Shown in pieces: positions 1 through 6,966 of a stretch of DNA of 9,460 bases (positions are counted from its first letter, which is position 1; each line of letters starts with the position of its first letter). This DNA is from Deltaproteobacteria bacterium (GTDB lineage: Bacteria; Desulfobacterota; Binatia; Binatales; Binataceae), in the NCBI GenBank assembly GCA_003161515.1, contig PMOH01000002.1, positions 11,218 through 20,677 on the forward strand, given 5' to 3'. Position numbers and translations under genes: made by a program. The notes below the pieces were generated by a model, which did no database searches, had not been told where the DNA came from, and saw nothing but the letters and a program-made list of their open reading frames with translations.

Positions 1-671
1 CGCGCCATTCGCGGCAGCTTGTCGTCAGCTCCTATCCATAGCTGTTCAAACACCCAGTTGTTGTTCACTGCTACCATGTCCGTAGTGACCCCTCCCATCA
101 CCTTCGACTGCCCAATGTAGAAGGCAGTCGTCATCCCATCGGCGATTCCTTCATAAGGGTCAGTGACGATCACGTCAGTGAAGGGGTAATAGATGGCGGC
201 ATCCCTATGAGCCGCCTCTAACATCGCGTCGATCGTAGGCGGGGCACTGGCCACAGCGACCAGGTTCTCCGCCGGTAAGAAAGCGGACATCTGTTTGCCG
301 TCATAGTAGAACTCGTTGACGGGACCATCGCCCGGAGTTATCACCTTGAGTTTGTCGGGCCGCTGCAGAGTTACATCATCGCGCACGGTGTAAATGAGCG
401 GAGGGCCAAGCCGGCTCGGGTTCTCGTAACTGATAACCGCGGTGAACGACATCGAGTGGGCCGCGGCCAGTTTCGCGCATGCGGCTTTCAGAATCTCGAT
501 CGCCTTGGGCTCGAGTACTGGCGCTGGCGCCGGTAGCGCTTGCACGGCCGGCCCTTTTGCAACCTTCGAAGCCTTATGCGCCGTCTGCGCATTGGCGGGC
601 ATGGTCATAAGTACACTCGCCGCGACTAACAGCGCGTACCCCATTGCCTTGAAACGGATTGCGCCGCTCAT
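1..671 (-). CDS. DUF2092-family periplasmic protein (C-terminus beyond window)
   Basis: I translated this by hand from the reverse complement. The frame stays open from the ATG at 671 to the window edge, giving 223 residues without a stop. Residues 1-29 look like a Sec signal peptide ending in ANAQ, followed by an Ala/Pro/Lys-rich stretch to about residue 53. The mature part has the pattern I associate with DUF2092: an Ala-rich helix, SFTAVISYENP, LQRPDKLKV near 102-110, FYYDGKQMSAFLPAENL near 121-137, APPTIDAML, YPFTDVIVTDPY, and FYIGQSKVMGGV followed by QLWIGADDKLPR. As I recall, the family has a LolA/LolB-like fold, which would fit lipid or ligand handling in the periplasm, but its function is unproven. 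The start overlaps the stop of the upstream small gene by ATGA, indicating translational coupling. Family-typical length is about 250 residues, so only a short tail should be missing. Family call is fairly sure; function is unknown. Confidence 0.85.
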   Translation of the reverse strand, partial: MSGAIRFKAMGYALLVAASVLMTMPANAQTAHKASKVAKGPAVQALPAPAPVLEPKAIEILKAACAKLAAAHSMSFTAVISYENPSRLGPPLIYTVRDDVTLQRPDKLKVITPGDGPVNEFYYDGKQMSAFLPAENLVAVASAPPTIDAMLEAAHRDAAIYYPFTDVIVTDPYEGIADGMTTAFYIGQSKVMGGVTTDMVAVNNNWVFEQLWIGADDKLPRMA

Positions 672-1000
672 GGAATCATCCCGCATTCGAACAGCTTGTT
701 GGCTACTGGCGCAGCCACCCGGCTGATGAACATGGCGCGCATCTGCGGATCGCTCCGCAGAAAATTCACAGCTTCCTGTTCCCGCTGCGACTTGGGCTGC
801 TGTCGCTCCTGCCACAGCTGCTCGCACGAGGAATCCTGGTATTTTCGGATGACCTTGTTAGCGGCCTTGTCCAGCAAAGGATGCTGGTCATACTGCGCGC
901 CAGCGACGCCGGCGAACAGCAGCAGAGTCAACACCGCGCCGAACAGGTAACGTTGTTTAGCCCGACCCTCGCGTTGCAATATCGATTTTACTTTCCACAT
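668..1000 (-). CDS. Small secreted protein of unknown function, coupled to the DUF2092 gene
   Basis: This is a 110-residue protein. The frame is open upstream to an ATG at 1168, but I choose the ATG at 1000. It has a strong Shine-Dalgarno sequence (AAGGAG, eight bases before the ATG), and it puts a signal peptide at the N-terminus: basic residues 3-17, hydrophobic core 18-32, and a likely cleavage at AGA-Q near residue 35. The mature protein is about 75 residues, mostly predicted helix, rich in Gln, Arg and Lys. It has two cysteines (C59 and C106) that could form a disulphide in the periplasm. It ends NKLFECGMIP. I do not recognise a named domain. The 4-base ATGA overlap with the following DUF2092 gene argues for one operon and possibly a joint role in the envelope. 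Confidence 0.8.
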   Translation of the reverse strand: MWKVKSILQREGRAKQRYLFGAVLTLLLFAGVAGAQYDQHPLLDKAANKVIRKYQDSSCEQLWQERQQPKSQREQEAVNFLRSDPQMRAMFISRVAAPVANKLFECGMIP

Positions 1001-1108
1001 GAATGGTTCTCCTTTGTTCCAACTTCCGTTGCGCACGATTTCGGCTCCCGAAGCCTTGAGGACTGGCGCTGCGGAGACACATTCTGCATTGATGCGCGGG
1101 CAGCCGAC

Positions 1109-1128
1109 TATTGTACCAAAGTACAATA
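1109..1128. promoter_or_regulatory. Perfect 8-bp dyad, likely operator/promoter of the minus-strand operon
   Basis: The left arm TATTGTAC and right arm GTACAATA are perfect inverted repeats around a CAAA spacer. On the minus strand the same bases read TGG-TACAAT (1110-1118), a good extended -10 element. It lies about 110 bases upstream of the ATG at 1000 and would give a leader of roughly 100 nucleotides. I found no good -35 at the usual distance, which suits an extended -10 promoter. A dyad directly over a -10 is a typical place for a dimeric repressor. I cannot assign a regulator family. Confidence 0.45.
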
Positions 1129-1265
1129 CCTCGTTCGTGACCAATCCCACGAAGTTGCGACCATTCAACGGTCGGAGCGTGGTACTCTACGGCCCGTTCA
1201 TGCAGCCAGCCGCACCCTGCTCCAGCCATCGAACATCTCAGCCATGCAAACAGCTACGCAGCTCT

Positions 1266-1293
1266 TTGTTCCCGGCTGAAATCTGACTATACA
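1266..1293 (+). promoter_or_regulatory. Candidate sigma70-type promoter of the glycoside hydrolase gene
   Basis: TTGTTC (1266-1271) and TATACA (1288-1293) are separated by 16 bases. The -10 ends only 12 bases before the ATG at 1306, so transcription would begin about five bases upstream of the start codon. No Shine-Dalgarno sequence precedes this ATG. Together these suggest a leaderless or nearly leaderless mRNA. The promoter is assigned by eye only. Confidence 0.4.
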
Positions 1294-1305
1294 TGTTGTA
1301 GCAAT

Positions 1306-4300
1306 ATGCTTCGATTTATTACGCTACGGCGCGCGCTATCGCTGCTCCTTATTCTGACGCCCCTGCTCGTCTGGCTCGGGCGCCCAGCGCTCGCGCAGGC
1401 GCAATCCGATCAGACTGTGTACACCGACGCGCTCGTCAACGGCTGGCAGAACTGGAGTTGGGCGACGGTCAATCTGAGCAATACGGCGCCGGTCCAATCC
1501 GGCGCCGACTCCATCAGCGTTAGCGCCGGTCCTTATCAGGCGCTCTACCTTCATCAAGCCCCATTCGATTCCACCTCGTACGCCAGTTTGGTGTTCTGGA
1601 TTAACGGCGGCCCGACGGGCGGGCAATTGCTGCAAGTCCAGGCGACGCTTAACGGTACGGCGCAAACGGTTGTGACTCTGCCCGCGCTCGCAGCTAACAC
1701 CTGGCAGCAGGTCACTCTGCCGCTGTCCTCGCTGGGTGTGCAGAATCAACCCGACCTCGACGGATTCTGGATTCAGGATCGTAGCGGCACGACCCAGTCA
1801 ACATTTTTCGTTGACACGATCTCAATCAAAGCGCAGTCAGCGCCCAGTGTCGTGAACGTAACCGTAAACGCGGCGCAACCCGTGCGCCTCGTCGATCCGC
1901 GACACTTTGCCGTCAACACCGCCGTCTGGGATTCCGACTTTGACACGAGCAATACGATTAATCTGCTGACCTCGATGGGCGCGCAGGCGTTGCGCTTCCC
2001 CGGCGGCTCGCTTTCCGACGACTATCACTGGGCCACCAACACGACCGACAACAACACCTGGACTTGGGCTACCTCGTTCGCCAATTTTGCCCAGGTTGCT
2101 ACTACGGTCGGCACGCAAACCTTCATCACCGTCAACTACGGATCGGGCACGCCCGCCGAGGCGGCCGCATGGGTGAAGCAATCCAACGTCACCAACCATT
2201 ACGGATTCAAGTACTGGGAAATCGGCAACGAATGCTATGGCACATGGGAGACCGACACTAACCCTGTCGCACATGATCCCTACACCTATGCGCAGCGCTT
2301 CCAGCAATACTACACTCAGATGAAGGCAGTTGATCCCACTATCAGGATTGGCGCCGTGGCGGTCACCGGCGAAGACAGTTACGCTAACAACACCAATCAT
2401 CCGGTGGTCAATCCGCGAACCGGGCAAACCCACAACGGATGGACTCCCGTAATGCTCGCCACCATGCGCGCTCTCGGCGTGACCCCGGATTTCCTGATCT
2501 ATCATCGTTATGCGCAAGCGCCGGGTGCGGAAAGTGATCAAGGACTGCTCCTTTCCAACGGGACCTGGAGCACCGACGCCGCCGACCTTCGCCAACAGTT
2601 GAACGATTACCTCGCGACCGCTGCCGCCAACGTCGAGCTGGATTGTACCGAAAACAATTCCGTCTATTCAAATCCGGGCAAGCAAACCACCAGCCTGGTT
2701 AATGGCCTTTTCCTGGCCGACAGTATCTGCGCCGCGATGAACACCGAATTCAACTCGGTCGTCTGGTGGGACCTGCGCAATGGTCAGGAAACCACCAACA
2801 ACAATTCCTCATCGCTCTACGGATGGCGCCAGTACGGCGACTATGGCGTCACCGATAGCGTCGATCCGGTCGGCCCTGCTGACACCTATCCAACCTGGTA
2901 CATCGACAAACTGCTGCAACACTTCGCCCGTGGCGGCGATCAACTCGTCACCGCCGCCAGTGACTATCCGTACCTCAGTGTTTGTGCAGCACAACGTACT
3001 AACGGTGGCTTGACCCTGCTGGTCGTGAATAAGAGCTCCAGCACCGCACTCAATGCCAACATCACTGTCAGCGGAACCTCACCAGGCAGCACCGGGACTC
3101 TATATTCTTACGGTATCCCGCAAGACAACGCCGCACAGACCGGCATCGGCTCGGCCGACATTGCGACAAGCCCTATAACCGGGCTATCGACCAATTTTTC
3201 CTACAATTTCCCGGCTTATTCGGCCAACGTCATAGCATTTGGCTCCGGCGGTTCGTCTTCGCCCACGCCCAGCGCTACAAGGACTGCGACTCCAACGGCC
3301 ACTTCGACGGCTACTCAAACCGCAACCGCCACCGCCACGCCAATAAGTACTTCCACACCTACTTCGACCGCAACGGCGACACCGACTGCCACAAATACCA
3401 GTACAACCATGGCTACCGCGACGGCCAGTCCAACTCAGACTGCGACTCCAACTTCCACCGCGACCACCACGATGTCCGTGACCGCCGCGCTCGCGTTCGG
3501 TAATGTTGCGATCGGCCAGGTCCTGACTAAGACCGTGACGGTCGATAACACCGGGGCAACCCATCCTCTGGTCATTGGAAGCGCGACATCATCCGATCCG
3601 GCTGAGTATGCTTTAAGCGGCACCGGAACCTGCGGTGCGATTCCTATCACGGTCGCACCCAGGACCACTTGCACGCTGAGAATTACTTTCATCCCTGGCG
3701 CGCTGGGTGCGCACAGTGCAACACTCATGATCTTCGACAACGTCAGCACCAGTCCTCAGCATGTAACTTTCAGCGGCGCCGGTATCGCGGGTCTGACACT
3801 AACAAAGACCAGTCTTGTCTTCGGAAGCGTGAAGTTCGGCGCTAAGCCAGCAGCGTCCTTCAGCGTGACCAATCATCAGACCCGGGCGGTAACTCTCAGC
3901 GAGAGCTTCAGCGGAACCAACGCCAGTGACTTTTCAGTAACCGGCGGGACCTGCACCACGACCCTTAGCGCCGGCAAGGCTTGCTCATTGACCGTGACCT
4001 TCAAGCCAGGCGTGTTGGGAATAGAGTCGGCTACCCTGTCAATCGCCGACAGTCCCGATCCACTGAGTCCTTACCTGATCGCGCTAAGCACCGGCCCAAC
4101 CATTCCCGCGACAGTCACGCCGGCCTCGATAGCCTATGGCACACTCACGAACACCTCGAAGACCTTGAACGCGACGGTCACTAACCTGTCAGGATTTTCA
4201 CTGCCGTTGAGCGAGAGCTTCAGCGGCGCTAACGCAAGTGACTTCGCGGTCGCGGGCGGCACCTGCGGTACAGCAGCAGCGGCTCATTCGTCGTGCACAA

Positions 4301-4419
4301 TAGCTGTGAAGTTCACGCCCACCGGCGCCGGTTCCGCGGAAAGCGCGATCATGTCAGTCAGCGTCGCGAACGATCCAACCAGCCCGCACAACATCAGTCT
4401 CACGGGAACCGGGCCCTGA
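1306..4419 (+). CDS. Secreted multidomain glycoside hydrolase, clan A (GH51-like), with three Ig-like repeats
   Basis: The protein has 1037 residues. Residues 1-31 are a clear Sec signal peptide (basic start, long Leu core, RPALA-Q), which supports this ATG. Residues 35-177 form a beta-sandwich resembling a carbohydrate-binding or galactose-binding-like module. A (beta/alpha)8-type hydrolase follows at about 184-540. RFPGGS (230-235) is typical of GH51 and related families. YWEIGNE (303-309) places the acid/base at E309. LDCTENN (445-451) is where the nucleophile is expected, most likely E449. A beta domain at about 545-646 closes the catalytic unit, as in arabinofuranosidases. Residues 648-722 are a Thr/Ala/Pro linker. 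Three repeats at about 723-826, 829-928 and 933-1037 look like choice-of-anchor-D/ASH domains. The likely role is extracellular hydrolysis of a plant or microbial polysaccharide, perhaps arabinofuranosides. GH44, GH79 or an unclassified clan-A family are alternatives. No LPXTG or autotransporter tail is visible. Confidence 0.85.
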   Translation: MLRFITLRRALSLLLILTPLLVWLGRPALAQAQSDQTVYTDALVNGWQNWSWATVNLSNTAPVQSGADSISVSAGPYQALYLHQAPFDSTSYASLVFWINGGPTGGQLLQVQATLNGTAQTVVTLPALAANTWQQVTLPLSSLGVQNQPDLDGFWIQDRSGTTQSTFFVDTISIKAQSAPSVVNVTVNAAQPVRLVDPRHFAVNTAVWDSDFDTSNTINLLTSMGAQALRFPGGSLSDDYHWATNTTDNNTWTWATSFANFAQVATTVGTQTFITVNYGSGTPAEAAAWVKQSNVTNHYGFKYWEIGNECYGTWETDTNPVAHDPYTYAQRFQQYYTQMKAVDPTIRIGAVAVTGEDSYANNTNHPVVNPRTGQTHNGWTPVMLATMRALGVTPDFLIYHRYAQAPGAESDQGLLLSNGTWSTDAADLRQQLNDYLATAAANVELDCTENNSVYSNPGKQTTSLVNGLFLADSICAAMNTEFNSVVWWDLRNGQETTNNNSSSLYGWRQYGDYGVTDSVDPVGPADTYPTWYIDKLLQHFARGGDQLVTAASDYPYLSVCAAQRTNGGLTLLVVNKSSSTALNANITVSGTSPGSTGTLYSYGIPQDNAAQTGIGSADIATSPITGLSTNFSYNFPAYSANVIAFGSGGSSSPTPSATRTATPTATSTATQTATATATPISTSTPTSTATATPTATNTSTTMATATASPTQTATPTSTATTTMSVTAALAFGNVAIGQVLTKTVTVDNTGATHPLVIGSATSSDPAEYALSGTGTCGAIPITVAPRTTCTLRITFIPGALGAHSATLMIFDNVSTSPQHVTFSGAGIAGLTLTKTSLVFGSVKFGAKPAASFSVTNHQTRAVTLSESFSGTNASDFSVTGGTCTTTLSAGKACSLTVTFKPGVLGIESATLSIADSPDPLSPYLIALSTGPTIPATVTPASIAYGTLTNTSKTLNATVTNLSGFSLPLSESFSGANASDFAVAGGTCGTAAAAHSSCTIAVKFTPTGAGSAESAIMSVSVANDPTSPHNISLTGTGP
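3253..3471 (+). repeat. Low-complexity Thr/Ala/Pro linker-coding stretch
   Basis: This in-frame stretch encodes about 73 residues composed almost wholly of Thr, Ala, Ser and Pro, with degenerate TATATPT units. It joins the catalytic part to the Ig-like repeats. The codons for Thr and Ala vary (ACT, ACG, ACC, ACA), so it is not an exact tandem repeat at DNA level. Such linkers are flexible and often glycosylated in secreted hydrolases. Confidence 0.75.
3895..4266 (+). repeat. Intragenic duplication between the second and third Ig-like domains
   Basis: SESFSG-x-NASDF-x-V-x-GGTC occurs at residues 864-883 and again at 969-987, 105 codons apart. At DNA level GAGAGCTTCAGCGG recurs almost unchanged at about 3900 and 4212. 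The first Ig-like domain (from residue 723) has the more divergent version SSDPAEYALSGTGTC. This indicates tandem domain duplication, the second and third copies being the closest pair. Confidence 0.75.
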
Positions 4420-4438
4420 TCGAAGAATGCCTCGCATA

Positions 4439-6856
4439 TCAGCCGTGGGAATGCTCGCGTAGCTGTTTCAGCATCTCGCGTATCTCCGGATTGTTTGGCT
4501 CCAGTTCCTCGAGGCGATTCGCGTAAGTCAGCGCCTTGCTGAGATCGCCGGATTGTTCCAGGAAATTCACCAGTGCGGCAAGTGAATCGCGGTCGTACGG
4601 ATGCGCCTTGATGGAACTCTCGAGCGTATCGATCGCGGCGGGCGTCTTTCCTGTATCATTCAGCGCGACCGCATAGACGTAAGCGTAGCGCGCATTGTCC
4701 GGTTCACCGCGCGCGGCGTCCCCTAACAGTTCCAGCGCTTGCGCACCGCGCTTCTGACGCACCATCAGCAGACCCAAGGCCTCGTCGAGCGACGGATCTT
4801 CCGGCGAACGACTGAGCGCGTCTTTGAGCACGCGTTCCCCTTCGTCGTCCCGATTCTGCACGCGATACAGGTCAGCAAGGTTGACTGCGCCCGGCGCAAA
4901 ACTCGGATCGATCGACAACGCTGTCCTGAGTTCCGCCTCCGCTTTGTCCAGGTGGTTCTCCTTCGCATACAGCAATCCGAGATTCATGTGCGCCTCGGGA
5001 CGGTCGGCGTTCAATTTCTGTGCGCTGATGTATTCATCGGTGGCGCGACTGAAGGCAGCGCCGACATCCGCTGGTAGATTGTTCGCGGGCAATCCAGCCA
5101 GCACTTCGGCCGCTTCGATCCGCACACTGCGGACCGGATCGCTGAGCAGCGGAATCAATGTATTCGAGCTGGCCGCCGGATCGGTGTTGGACAGAGCGTG
5201 AGCGGAGGCCCGTCGCACCAGCGACCAATCGTCGCGGACTCCGGCGTGAACTGCTGCGTCAGTCGCCGACGGGACGAACGTCGCAAGCATCGAGAGCGCA
5301 GTGGCGCGTGCGATCGCCGGCTGCTCAAGGTCCGCGACCAATCCCTCAAGCGATTGTTGCGCGCTCGGTGCACCGACCGATCCCGCTTTCAGCGCTTCAG
5401 CAAAGTGCTGAAACCCATCCGGCGTGTGTCCATACCATTTGTTCACTGAGTCAGATGCCCACTGGGCCGGCTTATCGGCGTGGCAATTGGTGCAAGCGTT
5501 AGGTGTGCCCAGCTTCACCGAAAGGTCGGGGCGCGGAATTCGGATACTGTGATCGCGGCGCGCATCGACGACCATATATGTGCGCGTTGGCATGTGACAC
5601 TCGACGCATCGCGCGCCCGCGGATCCCGCTTTGTGAAAGTGATGCGCCGCCGAATCATACTTCTGCGCCGAGTGACACTGCGCGCACACACCGTTGCCTT
5701 GCGCCCGCAGCCTGGAACTGTGCGGCTCGTGACAATCGCTGCACGTCACGCCCGCATGGAACATTTTGCTCTCGCTGAACGAGCCGTACTCGTAGTCCTC
5801 CTCTTTTATCTGCCCGTCGGGGAAATAGTGGTCCTCATCGAGCAGCGCGACCCGGTAATCGTCGCCGACCGGTTGTCCATGAACGTAATCTTCGTGAATC
5901 TCGCCGCGCCGTGCATGGCATCGCGCGCACGTCTCGATTTCCCGCTCTGATTGACGCGCCGGGCTTCGACGCGCATTGCCGCTCGCGCGATCGATGGGCC
6001 ACGCGACGCCTTTGCGTTCGTCAAGCGCGATCGTCAAACCCTCGTTTGCGCTGAGTGTCTGCCAATCGCCCTGCTTCTTCGCCCAAGCCACGTGACTGGA
6101 CCCGGGACCGTGACAAGCCTCGCACGACACGTCGATCTCCGAGTAGGAAGTCGAAAACGTTCGACTGCCAGCGTCGTAATTCTTGCGCAGATTGGTCGAA
6201 TGACAATCAGCGCACATGTAGTTCCAGTTCTGATCGATACCGGTCCAGTGCCGGGAATCGCGCGCCGTGATCTTCTGGCCGGGATACAGAGAAAACCACC
6301 GTTGCCCGCCGCTCTCGCGCGGCCTCGTGTCCCACGCGATCCCCAACGCCTGCAAGCGCCCGCCCGGCATCGCGATCAGATATTGCTGAAGTGGATAAAC
6401 CCCAAACGTGTAGCCGATTGCGTAGTCGTGAAGCGCGCCGTCGGGCCCATCGGTACGCACCATGAACTTCGAGCCATCGCGGAAGAAACTCGACTTGACG
6501 CCACCGTTGTCGAAGCTGGCGTGATTGAAATCGCCCAGGACCGTCGAATTCGCCGCCGGTTGCATCGCCAACTGATGATGCGATCCGCGCCAGAGTTGGT
6601 TTTCGTGCTGATGGCAACTGGCGCATTCAGCGGCTCCGACAAATTTTGCATCGAGCATAGGCGATGCCGTCTCAATCGAGCGCGCTGGTTCACGCAACCA
6701 TCGGACTATGAAGATGATCGTTAAAATCGAGAGCGCGACTACCATCAGTCCCCAGCCGACAGCTCCGAGGCGAGACTTTACCGACTCCGCCGACGCTTGC
6801 GCTCGGATCGGGATCTTTCTGGTGGAATCCGCGCGCGGCTTTTTTTTCTTACTCAA
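4439..6856 (-). CDS. Membrane-anchored octahaem c-type cytochrome with HEAT-like and TPR repeats
   Basis: The protein has 805 residues. The start is TTG; an in-frame TGA two codons upstream excludes a longer protein, and an AGGG lies upstream. A Lys/Arg-rich tail (1-29) precedes one transmembrane helix at about 32-52, so the rest should face the periplasm. Eight CXXCH haem motifs begin at C78, C215, C245, C310, C372, C391, C417 and C455. Spare histidines nearby (H93, H94, H254, H404, H405, H407) could be distal ligands. No CXXCK is present, so it is not a NrfA-type nitrite reductase. The haem pattern resembles the cytochrome c554 / doubled-CXXCH group. HEAT-like helical pairs follow at about 500-590, then five or so TPR units at 603-800, for example NLGLLYAKENHLDKAEAEL near 625-643. 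The likely role is electron transfer in a periplasmic protein complex; the partner and substrate are unknown. It is convergent with the hydrolase (19-base gap) and divergent from the response regulator. Confidence 0.88.
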   Translation of the reverse strand: MSKKKKPRADSTRKIPIRAQASAESVKSRLGAVGWGLMVVALSILTIIFIVRWLREPARSIETASPMLDAKFVGAAECASCHQHENQLWRGSHHQLAMQPAANSTVLGDFNHASFDNGGVKSSFFRDGSKFMVRTDGPDGALHDYAIGYTFGVYPLQQYLIAMPGGRLQALGIAWDTRPRESGGQRWFSLYPGQKITARDSRHWTGIDQNWNYMCADCHSTNLRKNYDAGSRTFSTSYSEIDVSCEACHGPGSSHVAWAKKQGDWQTLSANEGLTIALDERKGVAWPIDRASGNARRSPARQSEREIETCARCHARRGEIHEDYVHGQPVGDDYRVALLDEDHYFPDGQIKEEDYEYGSFSESKMFHAGVTCSDCHEPHSSRLRAQGNGVCAQCHSAQKYDSAAHHFHKAGSAGARCVECHMPTRTYMVVDARRDHSIRIPRPDLSVKLGTPNACTNCHADKPAQWASDSVNKWYGHTPDGFQHFAEALKAGSVGAPSAQQSLEGLVADLEQPAIARATALSMLATFVPSATDAAVHAGVRDDWSLVRRASAHALSNTDPAASSNTLIPLLSDPVRSVRIEAAEVLAGLPANNLPADVGAAFSRATDEYISAQKLNADRPEAHMNLGLLYAKENHLDKAEAELRTALSIDPSFAPGAVNLADLYRVQNRDDEGERVLKDALSRSPEDPSLDEALGLLMVRQKRGAQALELLGDAARGEPDNARYAYVYAVALNDTGKTPAAIDTLESSIKAHPYDRDSLAALVNFLEQSGDLSKALTYANRLEELEPNNPEIREMLKQLREHSHG
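6840..6847 (-). other. Run of eight A in the cytochrome start region
   Basis: On the coding strand, codons 3-6 of the cytochrome (AAG AAA AAA AAG) contain eight consecutive A bases. Such a run can cause polymerase slippage or replication indels. A length change here would put nearly the whole gene out of frame. In this sequence the frame is intact. Confidence 0.6.
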
Positions 6857-6868
6857 CGTTCAGCCCTG

Positions 6869-6898
6869 GCAATTGAAATGTGACCAAAACCCAATTGC
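6869..6898. promoter_or_regulatory. Spaced inverted repeat in the divergent cytochrome/regulator promoter region
   Basis: GCAATTG (6869-6875) and CAATTGC (6892-6898) are perfect inverted repeats separated by 16 bases, with centres about two helical turns apart. They lie in the 110 bases between the cytochrome start and the response regulator start, where a dimeric regulator could act on both genes. A weak plus-strand promoter overlaps the right arm: TTGCTC (6895-6900), 18 bases, TACTAT (6919-6924). The binding protein is not shown by the sequence; the adjacent FixJ-type regulator is one candidate. Confidence 0.35.
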
Positions 6899-6966
6899 TC
6901 GAAGCCGTCAACGATATGTACTATTTCGTCGGGTCTCGCCGCTGAATGGTCCGGGGAAGGAAAATC

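Larger units (their letters stand above)
1001..1305. other. Divergent intergenic region between the DUF2092 operon and the glycoside hydrolase
   Basis: These 305 bases separate two divergent genes. They contain the ribosome binding site of the small minus gene (just after 1000), the dyad at 1109-1128, and the -35/-10 pair at 1266-1293 for the plus gene. Open frames run through it in several phases, but none has a ribosome binding site or a recognisable protein. I see nothing else in 1130-1265. Confidence 0.6.

Noticed and set aside
1001..1168. Longer N-terminus (ATG at 1168) for the small secreted protein
   Set aside because: The extra 56 residues would bury the signal peptide, and the extension runs over the candidate promoter dyad. 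The ATG at 1000 has AAGGAG at proper spacing.
659..1279. Open frame of 206 codons on the plus strand over the small secreted protein
   Set aside because: The minus strand has a good ribosome binding site, a signal peptide and ATGA coupling to the next gene. The plus frame has none of these.
1837..2595. Open frame of 252 codons on the minus strand inside the hydrolase gene
   Set aside because: It lies opposite the catalytic barrel containing RFPGGS and WEIGNE, and it has no domain signature.
3253..3471. Tandem DNA repeat or CRISPR-like array
   Set aside because: The units are short, degenerate and in frame, and they encode a Thr/Pro linker. There are no regular repeat-spacer units.
5951..6724. 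Open frame of 257 codons on the plus strand opposite the cytochrome
   Set aside because: It mirrors the intact haem-binding part of the cytochrome, is Arg/Ala-rich without any domain pattern, and has no ribosome binding site. The cytochrome strand explains the open frame through GC-rich codon bias.
6840..6850. T-run on the plus strand as an intrinsic terminator
   Set aside because: It is the Lys-codon run of the cytochrome start read from the other strand. No GC-rich stem precedes it in the correct orientation, and no plus-strand gene ends there.
6946..6966. ATG at 6946 as the response regulator start
   Set aside because: No Shine-Dalgarno sequence precedes it. The GTG at 6967 has AAGGA five bases upstream, and the extra residues add nothing to the receiver fold.
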